From DATHRK01 sp035465395 (lineage in GTDB: Bacteria > Gemmatimonadota > Gemmatimonadetes > Longimicrobiales > RSA9), in NCBI GenBank assembly GCA_035465395.1, contig DATHRK010000051.1:53220-117219 (forward strand): a stretch of DNA of 64,000 nucleotides, read 5' to 3'. Positions 30,852 through 39,793 of the stretch are shown piece after piece. A program made the position numbers and the translations under genes. Under the pieces are notes generated by a model. It ran no database searches. It saw only the letters and a list, made by a program, of their open reading frames with translations, and was not told the DNA's origin. Numbering within the stretch: the stretch's first letter is position 1; each line of letters begins with the position of its first letter.

Positions 30852-33290
30852 ATGGATTCCATTACCAACGACGTCCGCTACGCGGCCAGGATGCTCGCCA
30901 AGAACCCCGGCTCTTCCCTGCTCGCGGTCGTCGCGCTCGCGCTGGGCATCGGCCTCACGACGATGATGTTCAGCATCGTCTACGGGGCCCTGATCAAGGG
31001 CCTCCCCTTCGAGCGCGCGGACCGGATCCTCCACGTCGAGCGTGCCAATCCCTCCGAGGACATCGAAAGCATGGGCGTGCCCATCCACGACTTCATGGAT
31101 TGGGAGGAGCAGCAGAACAGCTTCACGACGATCGCCGCCTTCTATTCCGGCACCGTCAACATGGCCGGCACCGAGACGCCCGAGCGCTTCGACGGCGCGT
31201 TCATCTCCGCGGACGGCTTCAGCATGCTGGGCGTGCAGCCGGCCATGGGTAGACTGTTCCGGGACGGAGAGGACCGGCCGGGTGCCGAGCCCGTGATTCT
31301 CCTCGGCCACGAGGTCTGGCGCGATCGCTACGACTCCGACCCGGGCGTGGTCGGTAAGGTCGAGACCGTGAACGGCGAGCCGACGACGATCGTGGGCGTG
31401 ATGCCGGAGGGCTTCCGCTTCCCCGTGGCCGAAGACGTGTGGCTGCCGCTGCGCATGGACCCCCTCGAGCTGGAGCGCGGGAACGGGATCTGGCTGGAGG
31501 TCTTCGGGCGCTTGAATGACGACGTGTCCGCCGATCAGGCGTTCGCGGAATTCCAGGGGATCGCCGCGCGGCTGGCCGATGCCTACCCCGAGACCAACGA
31601 GGGCGTAGTACCCGTCATCAAGCCCTACACCGAGGAGTTCATCGGCAGCGAGCCCACCATCATGCTCTACACGATGCTCGCGGCCGTCTTCCTCGTGCTC
31701 ATCATCGCGTGCATCAACGTCGCGAACCTGTTGATCAGCCGGGCCGCGGAGCGCAGCAAGGAGGTGGGCATCCGGTCGGCGATGGGGGCGACCCGGCGCC
31801 GGATCATCGGGCAGTTCCTCGCCGAATCGGCGGTGCTCGCGTTCGTGGGGGCCGCCATCGGCGTCGCGATCGCGGCGTTGGGCATCCGCGCCTTCAACGC
31901 CGCCATCGCGCCGACGGATCCGCCGTTCTGGATCCAGATCGGGCTCGATCCCCAGGTGCTCCTCTTCGTGGTCGCCGTGGCCGTCGTCGCGTCGCTGGTG
32001 GCCGGCATCATCCCCGCCGTCCAGGCCTCGCGGGCCAACGTGAACGAGATCCTGAAGGACGAGACGCGCGGCACCTCGAGCTTCCGCATGGGCTGGGTGA
32101 ACAAGTCGCTCGTGGCAGGCGAGATCGCGCTGTCCGTCGCCCTCCTCATCGGCGCGGGGCTCATGGTGAAGAGCATCTCGCAGCTGCGCTCCATCGAGTA
32201 TCCCTTCGCGACCGACAACGTCTTCACCGCGCGGGTCGGGCTCTTCGAGGCCGACTATCCGGAGGAGGCGGACCGCGTGCGTTTCTTCGAGGAGCTCCAG
32301 CCGCGCGTCGCGGCGATTCCGGGCGTGGAAGCGGCCGTGGTGACGTCGGACCTCCCCGGGCTGTTTTCCCCCTCGCCCCGGATTGAGATCGAAGGGGAGA
32401 CGTACGAGGCGGAGCGCGACCTCCCCAACGCCCGCTACACGGTCCGTACGCCCGGGCACTTGGAGACCTTCGACGTGTCGTTGCTACAGGGCAGGGACCT
32501 GACCACCCAGGACCGTCTGGACGGTCTGCGCGTCGCGGTCATCAACGAGACCTTCGCCGAGGAGTTCTTCCGCGGCCAGGACCCGCTGGGTCGCCGCTTC
32601 CGCTTGTACGCGGGAGAGGATCCGGACTCGCTGAACCCGTGGATCAGCGTGGTGGGCGTGGCGCCCGACATGATGATGAACGGGATTTCCGACGACGAGG
32701 ACTCCCAGCCGCGCGCGGGCTTCTATATCCCGCTGGCGCAGGAGAGCCGACGCTTCATGACGATCGCTGCGCGCACCCGCGGCCAGCCGACCGCGATCAC
32801 GCAGGACGTCCGGCGTGCGGTCAACGCGATCGACCCGAATCTGCCGATCTACTTCGTCAACCCATTGGACGAGGCGATCGCCCAGAACAACTGGTTCTAC
32901 AACGTATTCGGTACGCTCTTCCTGGTGTTCGGCGCGGCGGCGTTGTTCCTCGCTTCGGTGGGCCTGTACGGCGTCGTGGCGTTCTCGGTGAGTCGCCGCA
33001 CCCGCGAGCTCGGCATCCGCCGGGCGCTGGGGGCGGCCAACGGGGACATCCTGGGCATGATCATGCGCCAGGGTCTCGTGCAGCTCCTGATCGGTTCAGC
33101 GATCGGCCTCGTGATAGCGTTCTTCCTGTCAAAGGGATTGGCGATCGTCCTGTACGAGGTGAACCCCGCGGACCCGATCATCTTCGGCTCGGTGGTGGTC
33201 CTGCTCGGGGCGGTCACCCTCCTCGCAAGCTACCTCCCGGCGCGACGCGCCACCCTGGTCGATCCGATGGAGGCGCTCCGTTACGAGTAG
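30852..33290 (+). CDS. ADOP-family duplicated MacB/FtsX-type permease
   Basis: 812 residues. The protein contains two MacB_PCD + FtsX halves: TM1 at about 20-42 (AVVALALGIGLTTMMFSIVY), a periplasmic domain, a four-helix block (about 275-430), a second periplasmic domain, and the last three helices (about 685-800). Conserved FtsX motifs are seen at SKEVGIRSAMGATRRRIIGQ and TRELGIRRALGAANGDILGM. The start DVRYAARMLAKNPG is typical of ADOP ('acidobacterial duplicated orphan permease') proteins, which lack an adjacent ATPase gene, as here. The exported substrate is unknown. The family is abundant in Acidobacteria and Gemmatimonadota and supports the phylum assignment. Confidence 0.93.
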   Translation: MDSITNDVRYAARMLAKNPGSSLLAVVALALGIGLTTMMFSIVYGALIKGLPFERADRILHVERANPSEDIESMGVPIHDFMDWEEQQNSFTTIAAFYSGTVNMAGTETPERFDGAFISADGFSMLGVQPAMGRLFRDGEDRPGAEPVILLGHEVWRDRYDSDPGVVGKVETVNGEPTTIVGVMPEGFRFPVAEDVWLPLRMDPLELERGNGIWLEVFGRLNDDVSADQAFAEFQGIAARLADAYPETNEGVVPVIKPYTEEFIGSEPTIMLYTMLAAVFLVLIIACINVANLLISRAAERSKEVGIRSAMGATRRRIIGQFLAESAVLAFVGAAIGVAIAALGIRAFNAAIAPTDPPFWIQIGLDPQVLLFVVAVAVVASLVAGIIPAVQASRANVNEILKDETRGTSSFRMGWVNKSLVAGEIALSVALLIGAGLMVKSISQLRSIEYPFATDNVFTARVGLFEADYPEEADRVRFFEELQPRVAAIPGVEAAVVTSDLPGLFSPSPRIEIEGETYEAERDLPNARYTVRTPGHLETFDVSLLQGRDLTTQDRLDGLRVAVINETFAEEFFRGQDPLGRRFRLYAGEDPDSLNPWISVVGVAPDMMMNGISDDEDSQPRAGFYIPLAQESRRFMTIAARTRGQPTAITQDVRRAVNAIDPNLPIYFVNPLDEAIAQNNWFYNVFGTLFLVFGAAALFLASVGLYGVVAFSVSRRTRELGIRRALGAANGDILGMIMRQGLVQLLIGSAIGLVIAFFLSKGLAIVLYEVNPADPIIFGSVVVLLGAVTLLASYLPARRATLVDPMEALRYE

Positions 33291-33437
33291 GCGGGCCGCG
33301 CCGCGCACCGGCGGCCGTCGACGCCGAGCGGGCCGGGGCTTGCCAGAAGCCCCTGCCCGCGCCCTCTTGAGGCCATTGCGATCCCGCCCCGGGTGCACGC
33401 GCATCCTGGGCCGACGAGGCTCTCCGCTCCGGAATCG

Positions 33438-35174
33438 ATGCCCCCTCCCGCGCCCCGACGCCCCGCTGCCCACGCCTGGATCTTCTGCGCCTGCCTCCTC
33501 GCCGCCGCCTGCGGTGGGGACGGAGACGGCGGCGGCGACATCCGCCTCGACGTAATCGTCCGGGGAGGGACGCTCTACGACGGCTCCGGGGACGGCCCGC
33601 GGGTGGCCGACGTGGGCATCGCGGGAGACACGATCGCGGCGATCGGCGACCTCTCCGGCTCGACCGCACCATCGGAGGTCGACGCCACGGGCATGGCTGT
33701 CGCTCCGGGGTTCATCAACGTCCTGAGTTGGGCCACGGAGTCCCTCCTCGAGGATCCGCGAGGGCTCTCCGACATCGTGCAGGGCGTCACGCTCGAGGTG
33801 TTCGGGGAGGGCTGGTCGATGGGCCCCCTCACGGACGAGATGCGCGCGGAGCAGATCGCCCAGCAGGGCGACATCACCTACGAGATCCCGTGGACGACGC
33901 TGGGCGAGTACCTCGACCACCTCGCCGAGCGGGGCATCTCGCCCAACGTCGCGAGCTTCGTGGGGGCCACGACGGTGCGCATCCACGAGCTGGGCGAGGA
34001 AGACCGCGCCCCCAGCGACGACGAGCTCGCGCGCATGCAGGAGCTCGTCCGGGCGGCCATGCGCGAGGGCGCGCTGGGCGTCGGGTCGTCGCTGATCTAC
34101 GCGCCGGCGTTCTACGCCGACACCGACGAGCTGGTCGCGCTCGCCGCGGCCGCCGGCGAGTACGGCGGGTCCTACATCACGCACATGCGCAGCGAGGGGG
34201 GGCGTCTCCTGGAGGCGGTCGAGGAGACGATGGAGATCGGCCGCCGCGCCGGGGTGCCGGTCGAAATCTACCACCTCAAGGCCGCCGGCCGCGCCAACTG
34301 GCCCAAGATGGACACCGTGATCGCACGCATCGACTCGGCGCGTGCCGCCGGCGCCCATGTGCGCGCCGACATGTACACCTACGTGGCCGGCGCGACGGGG
34401 TTGGACGCGGCCATGCCCCCGTGGGTGCAGGAGGGCGGCCACGACGCCTGGGTGGAGCGGCTGAGGGATCCTACGACCCGCGCTCGCGTCGCCCGGGAGA
34501 TGCGCACGCCGACCGACGACTGGGAAAACCTCCTGCTCATGGCGGGGACGCCGGAGAGGGTGCTCCTCGTCGGCTTCCGCCAGGACTCCCTGAAATACCT
34601 GACCGGCCGGTCGCTGGCGGAGGTCGCGATCCAGCGGGGCACCAGCCCCGAGGAGACGGCGATAGATCTGGTGATCGCCGACGACAGCCGCGTCGGCACG
34701 ATCTACTTCCTGATGTCGGAGGACAACGTCCGCAAGCAGATCGAGCAACCCTGGGTGTCGTTCGGATCGGACGCGGGGGCGCCCGCGCCCGAAGGGGTGT
34801 TCCTGCGGTCGAATCCGCACCCGCGCGCCTACGGGAACTTCGCGCGGCTGCTCGGCCGCTACGTGCGCGAAGAAGGGGTCATCCCGCTCGAAGAGGCGAT
34901 CCGCCGGCTGACATCCCTGCCCGCCGAGAACCTGCAGCTGCGCGACCGCGGCCGGCTGGCGCCCGGGTTCCACGCCGACGTGGTGGTCTTCGACCCCGCC
35001 ACGATCACCGATCGCGCGACGTTCGAGGAGCCGCACGCGCTGGCCGAGGGCGTGCGGGACGTCTGGGTGAACGGCGTGCGCGTCCTGGAAGGCGGAGCGC
35101 ACACCGGGGCATTGCCAGGCAGGGTGGTGCGCGGTCCCGGCTGGGAAGGCTGGGCCGAGGGGCTGGATCAGTAG
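33438..35174 (+). CDS. D-aminoacylase-like amidohydrolase lipoprotein
   Basis: 578 residues, lipobox CLLAAAC at about 20. The fold of N-acyl-D-amino-acid deacylase is clear: N-terminal DVIVRGGTLYDGSGDGPRVA, a barrel with ITHMRSEGG and EIYHLKAAG (beta-metal His ligands), SFGSDAGAPAP (catalytic Asp) and a C-terminal GRLAPGFHADVVVFDP. The usual HxH after the first strand (PGFIDxHxH) is missing; it reads PGFINVLSWA. The Cys ligand region reads LEVFGEGWS, with Glu in place of Cys. The protein should therefore bind at most one metal and its substrate is uncertain. It is secreted, unlike cytosolic D-aminoacylases. Its last 7 nt overlap the convergent M23 gene. Confidence 0.87.
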   Translation: MPPPAPRRPAAHAWIFCACLLAAACGGDGDGGGDIRLDVIVRGGTLYDGSGDGPRVADVGIAGDTIAAIGDLSGSTAPSEVDATGMAVAPGFINVLSWATESLLEDPRGLSDIVQGVTLEVFGEGWSMGPLTDEMRAEQIAQQGDITYEIPWTTLGEYLDHLAERGISPNVASFVGATTVRIHELGEEDRAPSDDELARMQELVRAAMREGALGVGSSLIYAPAFYADTDELVALAAAAGEYGGSYITHMRSEGGRLLEAVEETMEIGRRAGVPVEIYHLKAAGRANWPKMDTVIARIDSARAAGAHVRADMYTYVAGATGLDAAMPPWVQEGGHDAWVERLRDPTTRARVAREMRTPTDDWENLLLMAGTPERVLLVGFRQDSLKYLTGRSLAEVAIQRGTSPEETAIDLVIADDSRVGTIYFLMSEDNVRKQIEQPWVSFGSDAGAPAPEGVFLRSNPHPRAYGNFARLLGRYVREEGVIPLEEAIRRLTSLPAENLQLRDRGRLAPGFHADVVVFDPATITDRATFEEPHALAEGVRDVWVNGVRVLEGGAHTGALPGRVVRGPGWEGWAEGLDQ

Positions 35175-37141
35175 CGCATTTCGACCCAGGTCACGCGACC
35201 GGCCTCGACCTCAACGCTCGCCGTCAGGTCGTGGCCGTCCACGCGCGCGTACAGACGGTAGGAGCCCTCGGGCACGTCGCCCACCGCGAAGTTCTCGCCA
35301 TACCCGGGGTCGGCGTGCGCGCGGTCCCCGTACGTCTCCACGATCGATAGCGGCGTTTCCTCCGGCCACGCCGCGCCTACCCCGTAGATCACCACGCCCC
35401 GCGCGGGCTCGCCATCCGCGCCGACGACCCGTCCCGCGATGACTCCGGTGCCGGGGAGAGGCTCGATCCACAGCTGCGGATTCACCGTGTAAGGTGGAAA
35501 ACGCTCATCCGGATTCACCACGAAGGACGGGTCCTCTGCCTCGGGGACGTGGACCTCCAGGTGCAGATGGTCGTTGGTCGCCCGTCCGGTATTCCCCACG
35601 CGCGCGATGATCTGGCCACCGCGCACGCGCTCGGCCACGCGTACGTCGAGGCTCGTGTTGTGGTAGTAGACCGAATAGATCGGCCGTCCCTCCCAGCGGC
35701 GGTCGTGCAGGACGGCCACGGTCCGGGCCCCGGCCTCGGCCTCGCCGGCGAAGGCGACCACGCCGTCGCCAATCGCGCGCACCGGGGTGCCGGCCGGGTT
35801 GTTGAATTCCACCCCCTGATGCTGCTGGAAGTTGCCCCCCATCGTGGAGCCGTAGCGGTAGGTGGCGTCGACGTACGGGTTGCCGTCGGCGTCGGCGATC
35901 GGGCGACCGAACCAGTCGCGCAGCGGCTCCGCGGGGTCGCGCTCGGTCGCGGTGCCGCAGTCGGGAGGATCGTCGCCGGGGCCGGCGGCGGTGCAGCGCC
36001 GGCCCCGGTCGATCGGTCCGAGCAGCGGGCGGCCGCCCAGCGACGCGGTGAGCCCGCGATCGGTGCCGGCGATGGTCGGCAGGCCACCGCCCCAGGGCAA
36101 CAGCGCGAACGTGTTCCCCGTGCCGTAGTTGCGGAGGAAGAACGACGCGCCGTCGAGGCGCGCCTCGAACGTGCCTCTGAACGTGGCCAGCGCGGGGAAG
36201 CTCGTAGCGCCCTCGGTGCGGTCCATTCGCATGGCGCGGATCGCCGGCACACCCCCGCGCCCGAAGACGGAGTGGTCTACGACGTCGAACACCCGGCGCG
36301 CCGGATCGCCCTGGAACAGGTGCGTTTCGGTCGCCACCCATACGGCCTCGGGCTCGGCCAGGACCGCGCGAACCCGGCGTCCGGCGAGTCCTTCCGGGCC
36401 GTCGAGCGTGCGCCACGCTGCGCCTCCGTCGAGCGAGTACGACACGCCGCGGAGGTGCCCCAGCCACACGGTCCCGTCGGGGCCGACGTCCAGCGAGAGC
36501 AGGTACTCGGTCGGCAGCTCGAGCAGACGCCGGTCGCACTGGTCGTCATAGCCGTCGGCCCCGCCTGGGGGGGCTCCCCGGGCCTGGACGCAGGTCCAGG
36601 TATCGCCGCCGTCGGACGTGAATCGCAGGCCATCCGCGGTAGCCACGTAGACGGTGTCTCCCGCGGCGTCCAGGCCCTGGGCGGCGACGTACTGCCACTC
36701 GGGCCCGAGGTCGCCGAATCCCCAGTTGCGCCAGGTGCGTCCCGCGTCGGTCGATACGCCGAACCCGTTGCCCACGGTGCCGTACCAGACCGAGCCGTCG
36801 TCGGGGAATGCGAAAGCGTTCACGAAGTCCCAGGAGATCGACCCTTCCCCGTCCGCTGCCTCGATGACCCGCCAGGCCGACGCGCCGGGCTCCAGGACGC
36901 GGATGCCCTTGCCGTACGTGCCCACCCACACCGAGCCGTCGGGCGCGGTCTCGATGGCCAGGACGTGCGTGCCGATGCCCGCCGTGTCGGGCAGGGGTGG
37001 CGGCAAGGCGCGGCCTGGCTGCACGGCGCCGGTTGCCGGCCGGGGCGCGTTGGGGTCGGTCGGTGCTGGGGGGCCGGAGCGGCAGGAGAGCGAGGCGAAG
37101 CCCAGCAGGGCGAGGCACGCGAGGGTCGGACGTGAGGGCAT
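35168..37141 (-). CDS. Beta-propeller / M23 peptidase-domain lipoprotein
   Basis: 657 residues, lipobox GFASLSC. Residues about 45-400 form a sensor-type propeller (repeats such as DGSVWVGTYGKGIRV, DGTVWLGHLRGVSYS, STDAGRTWRNWGFGD). Residues about 425-560 are an M23 (LytM-like) domain: HQGVEF with H441 and E445 where the family has Asp, and DHLHLEVHV with H525/H527. A short C-terminal domain (carboxypeptidase-regulatory-like, GRVVGADGEPARGVVIYG) follows. M23 enzymes cut peptidoglycan cross-links; the Asp-to-Glu change leaves catalysis open. The fusion with a propeller is unusual. It begins 3 nt downstream of the arfB stop, so it is probably in one operon with it. Confidence 0.87.
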   Translation of the reverse strand: MPSRPTLACLALLGFASLSCRSGPPAPTDPNAPRPATGAVQPGRALPPPLPDTAGIGTHVLAIETAPDGSVWVGTYGKGIRVLEPGASAWRVIEAADGEGSISWDFVNAFAFPDDGSVWYGTVGNGFGVSTDAGRTWRNWGFGDLGPEWQYVAAQGLDAAGDTVYVATADGLRFTSDGGDTWTCVQARGAPPGGADGYDDQCDRRLLELPTEYLLSLDVGPDGTVWLGHLRGVSYSLDGGAAWRTLDGPEGLAGRRVRAVLAEPEAVWVATETHLFQGDPARRVFDVVDHSVFGRGGVPAIRAMRMDRTEGATSFPALATFRGTFEARLDGASFFLRNYGTGNTFALLPWGGGLPTIAGTDRGLTASLGGRPLLGPIDRGRRCTAAGPGDDPPDCGTATERDPAEPLRDWFGRPIADADGNPYVDATYRYGSTMGGNFQQHQGVEFNNPAGTPVRAIGDGVVAFAGEAEAGARTVAVLHDRRWEGRPIYSVYYHNTSLDVRVAERVRGGQIIARVGNTGRATNDHLHLEVHVPEAEDPSFVVNPDERFPPYTVNPQLWIEPLPGTGVIAGRVVGADGEPARGVVIYGVGAAWPEETPLSIVETYGDRAHADPGYGENFAVGDVPEGSYRLYARVDGHDLTASVEVEAGRVTWVEMRY

Positions 37142-37144
37142 GGA

Positions 37145-37585
37145 TCACTCGTCGGGTCGAGGTGGCCGGCGCCGCCGTTTGCGCTCGGAACGGCGTTTCT
37201 TCTCGTCGATGCGCTTCTGCACGGCCGCTCGCGACGGCTTGGTGGGGCGCCGCCGCTTGCGCCGCTTCAGCGCCGCCTGCACGAGCTCGCGCATGCGCTC
37301 GAGCGCTTCCTGACGGTTCCGTCGCTGACTGCGGCTGCCGCTGGCCACGACGCGCAGGATGCCCTCCCCGTGGAGGCGGGCGGAGAGCCTGTCCAGGAGC
37401 CTCTCGCGCACGTCTTCGGCGATGGAGGGCGACGCCGCGACGTTCCAGCTGAGCTCGATGCGCGTGGAGGACGTGTTCACATGCTGCCCCCCCGGACCGC
37501 CGGATCGCGTCGCGCGAACCTCGAGCTCTCCCGGCGCGACGACGACGCGCGGGGCCAGTCGGATGCCGCGGCCTTGCTCGTTCAC
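37145..37585 (-). CDS. arfB: Alternative ribosome-rescue factor ArfB (peptidyl-tRNA hydrolase)
   Basis: 146 residues. The class-I release-factor catalytic domain has SGGPGGQHVNTSSTRIELSW (GGQ at about 34-36), and a highly basic C-terminal tail (KRRKRRRPTK ... SERKRRRR) that enters the empty mRNA channel. ArfB hydrolyses peptidyl-tRNA on ribosomes stalled on truncated mRNA. No codon-recognition domains are present, so it is not RF1/RF2. Start GTG 37585 is chosen; a TTG 9 nt upstream is possible. The M23 lipoprotein gene follows after 3 nt. Confidence 0.92.
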   Translation of the reverse strand: MNEQGRGIRLAPRVVVAPGELEVRATRSGGPGGQHVNTSSTRIELSWNVAASPSIAEDVRERLLDRLSARLHGEGILRVVASGSRSQRRNRQEALERMRELVQAALKRRKRRRPTKPSRAAVQKRIDEKKRRSERKRRRRPPRPDE

Positions 37586-37733
37586 CGGGGACAAGGTACG
37601 GCGTCGACGGAGTCCGGGGCACGCCTCGAACCCCTTTCCGGCGGCCCCGCTTCGGCGCAGTCTTTATGCGCTTTTTTCGGGAAGCCCTCGCGGCCCAGCC
37701 CGACGATCGACCACCCGGAACGGGGACGCGAGC

Positions 37734-39617
37734 ATGGCGTGGACCGCGCGCGACGCGCTGGAGCTCTACAACGTGGAGGGTTGGGGCGCGGGCTTCTTCG
37801 GCGTGAACGAGGCCGGGCACGTGTCCGTGCACCCCACGCGCGACCCGGCCGTCGCCATCGACCTGTACGAGCTCGCCACAGACCTGATCGGTCAGGGCGT
37901 TCGGCTGCCGTTGCTCCTGCGCTTCCCCGACATCCTGCACGAGAGGATCGAGGCGTTGACCGAGCGCTTCGAGATCGCGCGGCGGGAGTTCGGCTACGAG
38001 GGCCCATACACCCCGGTCTATCCCATCAAGGTCAACCAGCAGCGGCGGGTCATCCGCGAGATCGTCGCGGCGGGCGAGGACCACGGCGTCGGGCTCGAGG
38101 TGGGCAGCAAGCCCGAGCTCCTCGCGGTGATCGCGCTCACGGAGGGCGCCGAGCACCTGATCGTCTGCAACGGCTACAAGGACGAGGAGTACATCCGCCT
38201 CGCGCTGATGGGCCAGCGCCTGGGGCACGAAGTGCTGATCGTCCTGGAGAAGGTGCAGGAGGCGGACACGCTTCTGGCGATCGCCGGCGACATGGGCGTA
38301 GAGCCTCGTGCCGGCGTGCGGATCAAGCTCGCGAGCGAGGGAGCCGGCCGCTGGTCGGAGTCGGCGGGTGCGAAGAGCAAGTTCGGTCTCGGCGCCGCGG
38401 AGCTCATGGCGGTGATCGACCGCTTTCGCGCCGCCGGACTTGAGCGCTCGTTGCGGATGATCCACTTCCACCTCGGCTCGCAGATCCCCGACATCCGCAA
38501 CATCAAGCAGGGGATGGCCGAGGTGGCCCGGTTCTACGTGGAGCTTCGGCGCCTCGGCATCCCCATCGACACGGTCGACGTGGGGGGCGGGCTGGGTGTC
38601 GACTACGACGGGTCGCGATCCACGTCACCGGCGAGCGTGAACTACTCCCTGCAGGAGTACGCCAACGATGTCGTCTACGTGATGGCCGAGGCCTGTCGCG
38701 TCGAGGGCGTCCCGATGCCTCACCTGATCTCGGAGTCGGGCCGGGCCCTGACCGCCCACCACGCGCTGCTGCTCGTCAACGTGATCGAACGCGAGAGCCA
38801 CGCGACCGACGACCCTGGCGCGCCCCCCGATGACGCCCCGCGCCAGGTGTTCGACCTCGCAGAGGCGGCGGGCGAGATCGATCGGCGGGGTGTGCGCGAG
38901 GTGTATCACGACCTCCTGTTCGCCAGGAGCGAGCTTCGCACCCTGTTCAACGCGGGCGTCATCTCGCTGGCCGTCCGTGCGCTGGGCGAGCGCCACTTTC
39001 TTGCGGCAATGCGCGCGCTCGCGGCGCACGCGCGGCGGGACCCCGAAGAGTTCGAGGACATCCTGCCCACGATCGAAGAGGCTCTGACGGACCGCTACTT
39101 CTGCAACTTCTCGCTCTTCCAGTCGCTGCCCGACTCGTGGGCGATCGACCAGCTCTTTCCGATTCTGCCCATTCACCGACTGGACGAGGAGCCGACCCGG
39201 CGGGGTACGCTGCAGGACGTCACGTGCGACAGCGACGGCAAGATCGACGCGTTCGTGGGTCAACCCGAGGGCGGCCTGCCGCTTCACGACTTCCGCCCCG
39301 GGACGCCGTACGTACTGGGCATCTTCCTCGCGGGCGCGTATCAGGAGATTCTAGGCGACCTGCACAACCTCTTCGGCGATACCGACTCGGTGCACGTGCG
39401 CGTGGTGGGGGACGACTACGAGGTGGAGGACGTCGTGCGCGGGGACACGATGACCGACGTGCTCCGCTACGTCGCCTTCGACCCGGCGGAGCTGGTGGCC
39501 ACGTTCCGGCGCAAGGTCAAGAACGCCGATCTCGCCAAGCACGAAGCGAACGGATTCATCGCCGACTACATCGCCGGCCTAGCGGGCTACACCTACCTGA
39601 CGGCCCGCATCGACTAG
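37734..39617 (+). CDS. speA: Biosynthetic arginine decarboxylase
   Basis: 627 residues, matching the long SpeA family (E. coli 658). PLP-binding K99 lies in PVYPIKVNQQR; other landmarks are IHFHLGSQIPDIRN, VDVGGGLGVDYDGS, ISESGRALTAHHA and the C-terminal GDTMTDVLRYV. The enzyme converts L-arginine to agmatine, the first step of the agmatine route to putrescine. No speB or aguAB is adjacent, but a deoxyhypusine/homospermidine-synthase homologue lies 8 kb downstream. ATG 37734 is preceded by CGGGGACG and matches the conserved N-terminus; the frame is open far upstream but the sequence there is not conserved-looking. Confidence 0.95.
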   Translation: MAWTARDALELYNVEGWGAGFFGVNEAGHVSVHPTRDPAVAIDLYELATDLIGQGVRLPLLLRFPDILHERIEALTERFEIARREFGYEGPYTPVYPIKVNQQRRVIREIVAAGEDHGVGLEVGSKPELLAVIALTEGAEHLIVCNGYKDEEYIRLALMGQRLGHEVLIVLEKVQEADTLLAIAGDMGVEPRAGVRIKLASEGAGRWSESAGAKSKFGLGAAELMAVIDRFRAAGLERSLRMIHFHLGSQIPDIRNIKQGMAEVARFYVELRRLGIPIDTVDVGGGLGVDYDGSRSTSPASVNYSLQEYANDVVYVMAEACRVEGVPMPHLISESGRALTAHHALLLVNVIERESHATDDPGAPPDDAPRQVFDLAEAAGEIDRRGVREVYHDLLFARSELRTLFNAGVISLAVRALGERHFLAAMRALAAHARRDPEEFEDILPTIEEALTDRYFCNFSLFQSLPDSWAIDQLFPILPIHRLDEEPTRRGTLQDVTCDSDGKIDAFVGQPEGGLPLHDFRPGTPYVLGIFLAGAYQEILGDLHNLFGDTDSVHVRVVGDDYEVEDVVRGDTMTDVLRYVAFDPAELVATFRRKVKNADLAKHEANGFIADYIAGLAGYTYLTARID

Positions 39618-39793
39618 GCCGCACTCCCGTCCTTCAGCGACCTGCATGGTCCAACGCGGCGGGTCCGCCGGCTGTCTCACATTCCGGAACGCAGCGCCCC
39701 GGCCTGTGCCGTCGCGCTCGCTCGTTCCCGGCCGAGGCCCGCGTCAGGTTCGGTCGAGGCGACCGCCGAGGAACCGCGAAAGGAGCTCCCACG

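Noticed and set aside
36546..38471. Minus-strand frame running through arfB, the M23 lipoprotein and speA
   Set aside because: It crosses three genes with clear motifs in other frames, so it cannot be a gene.
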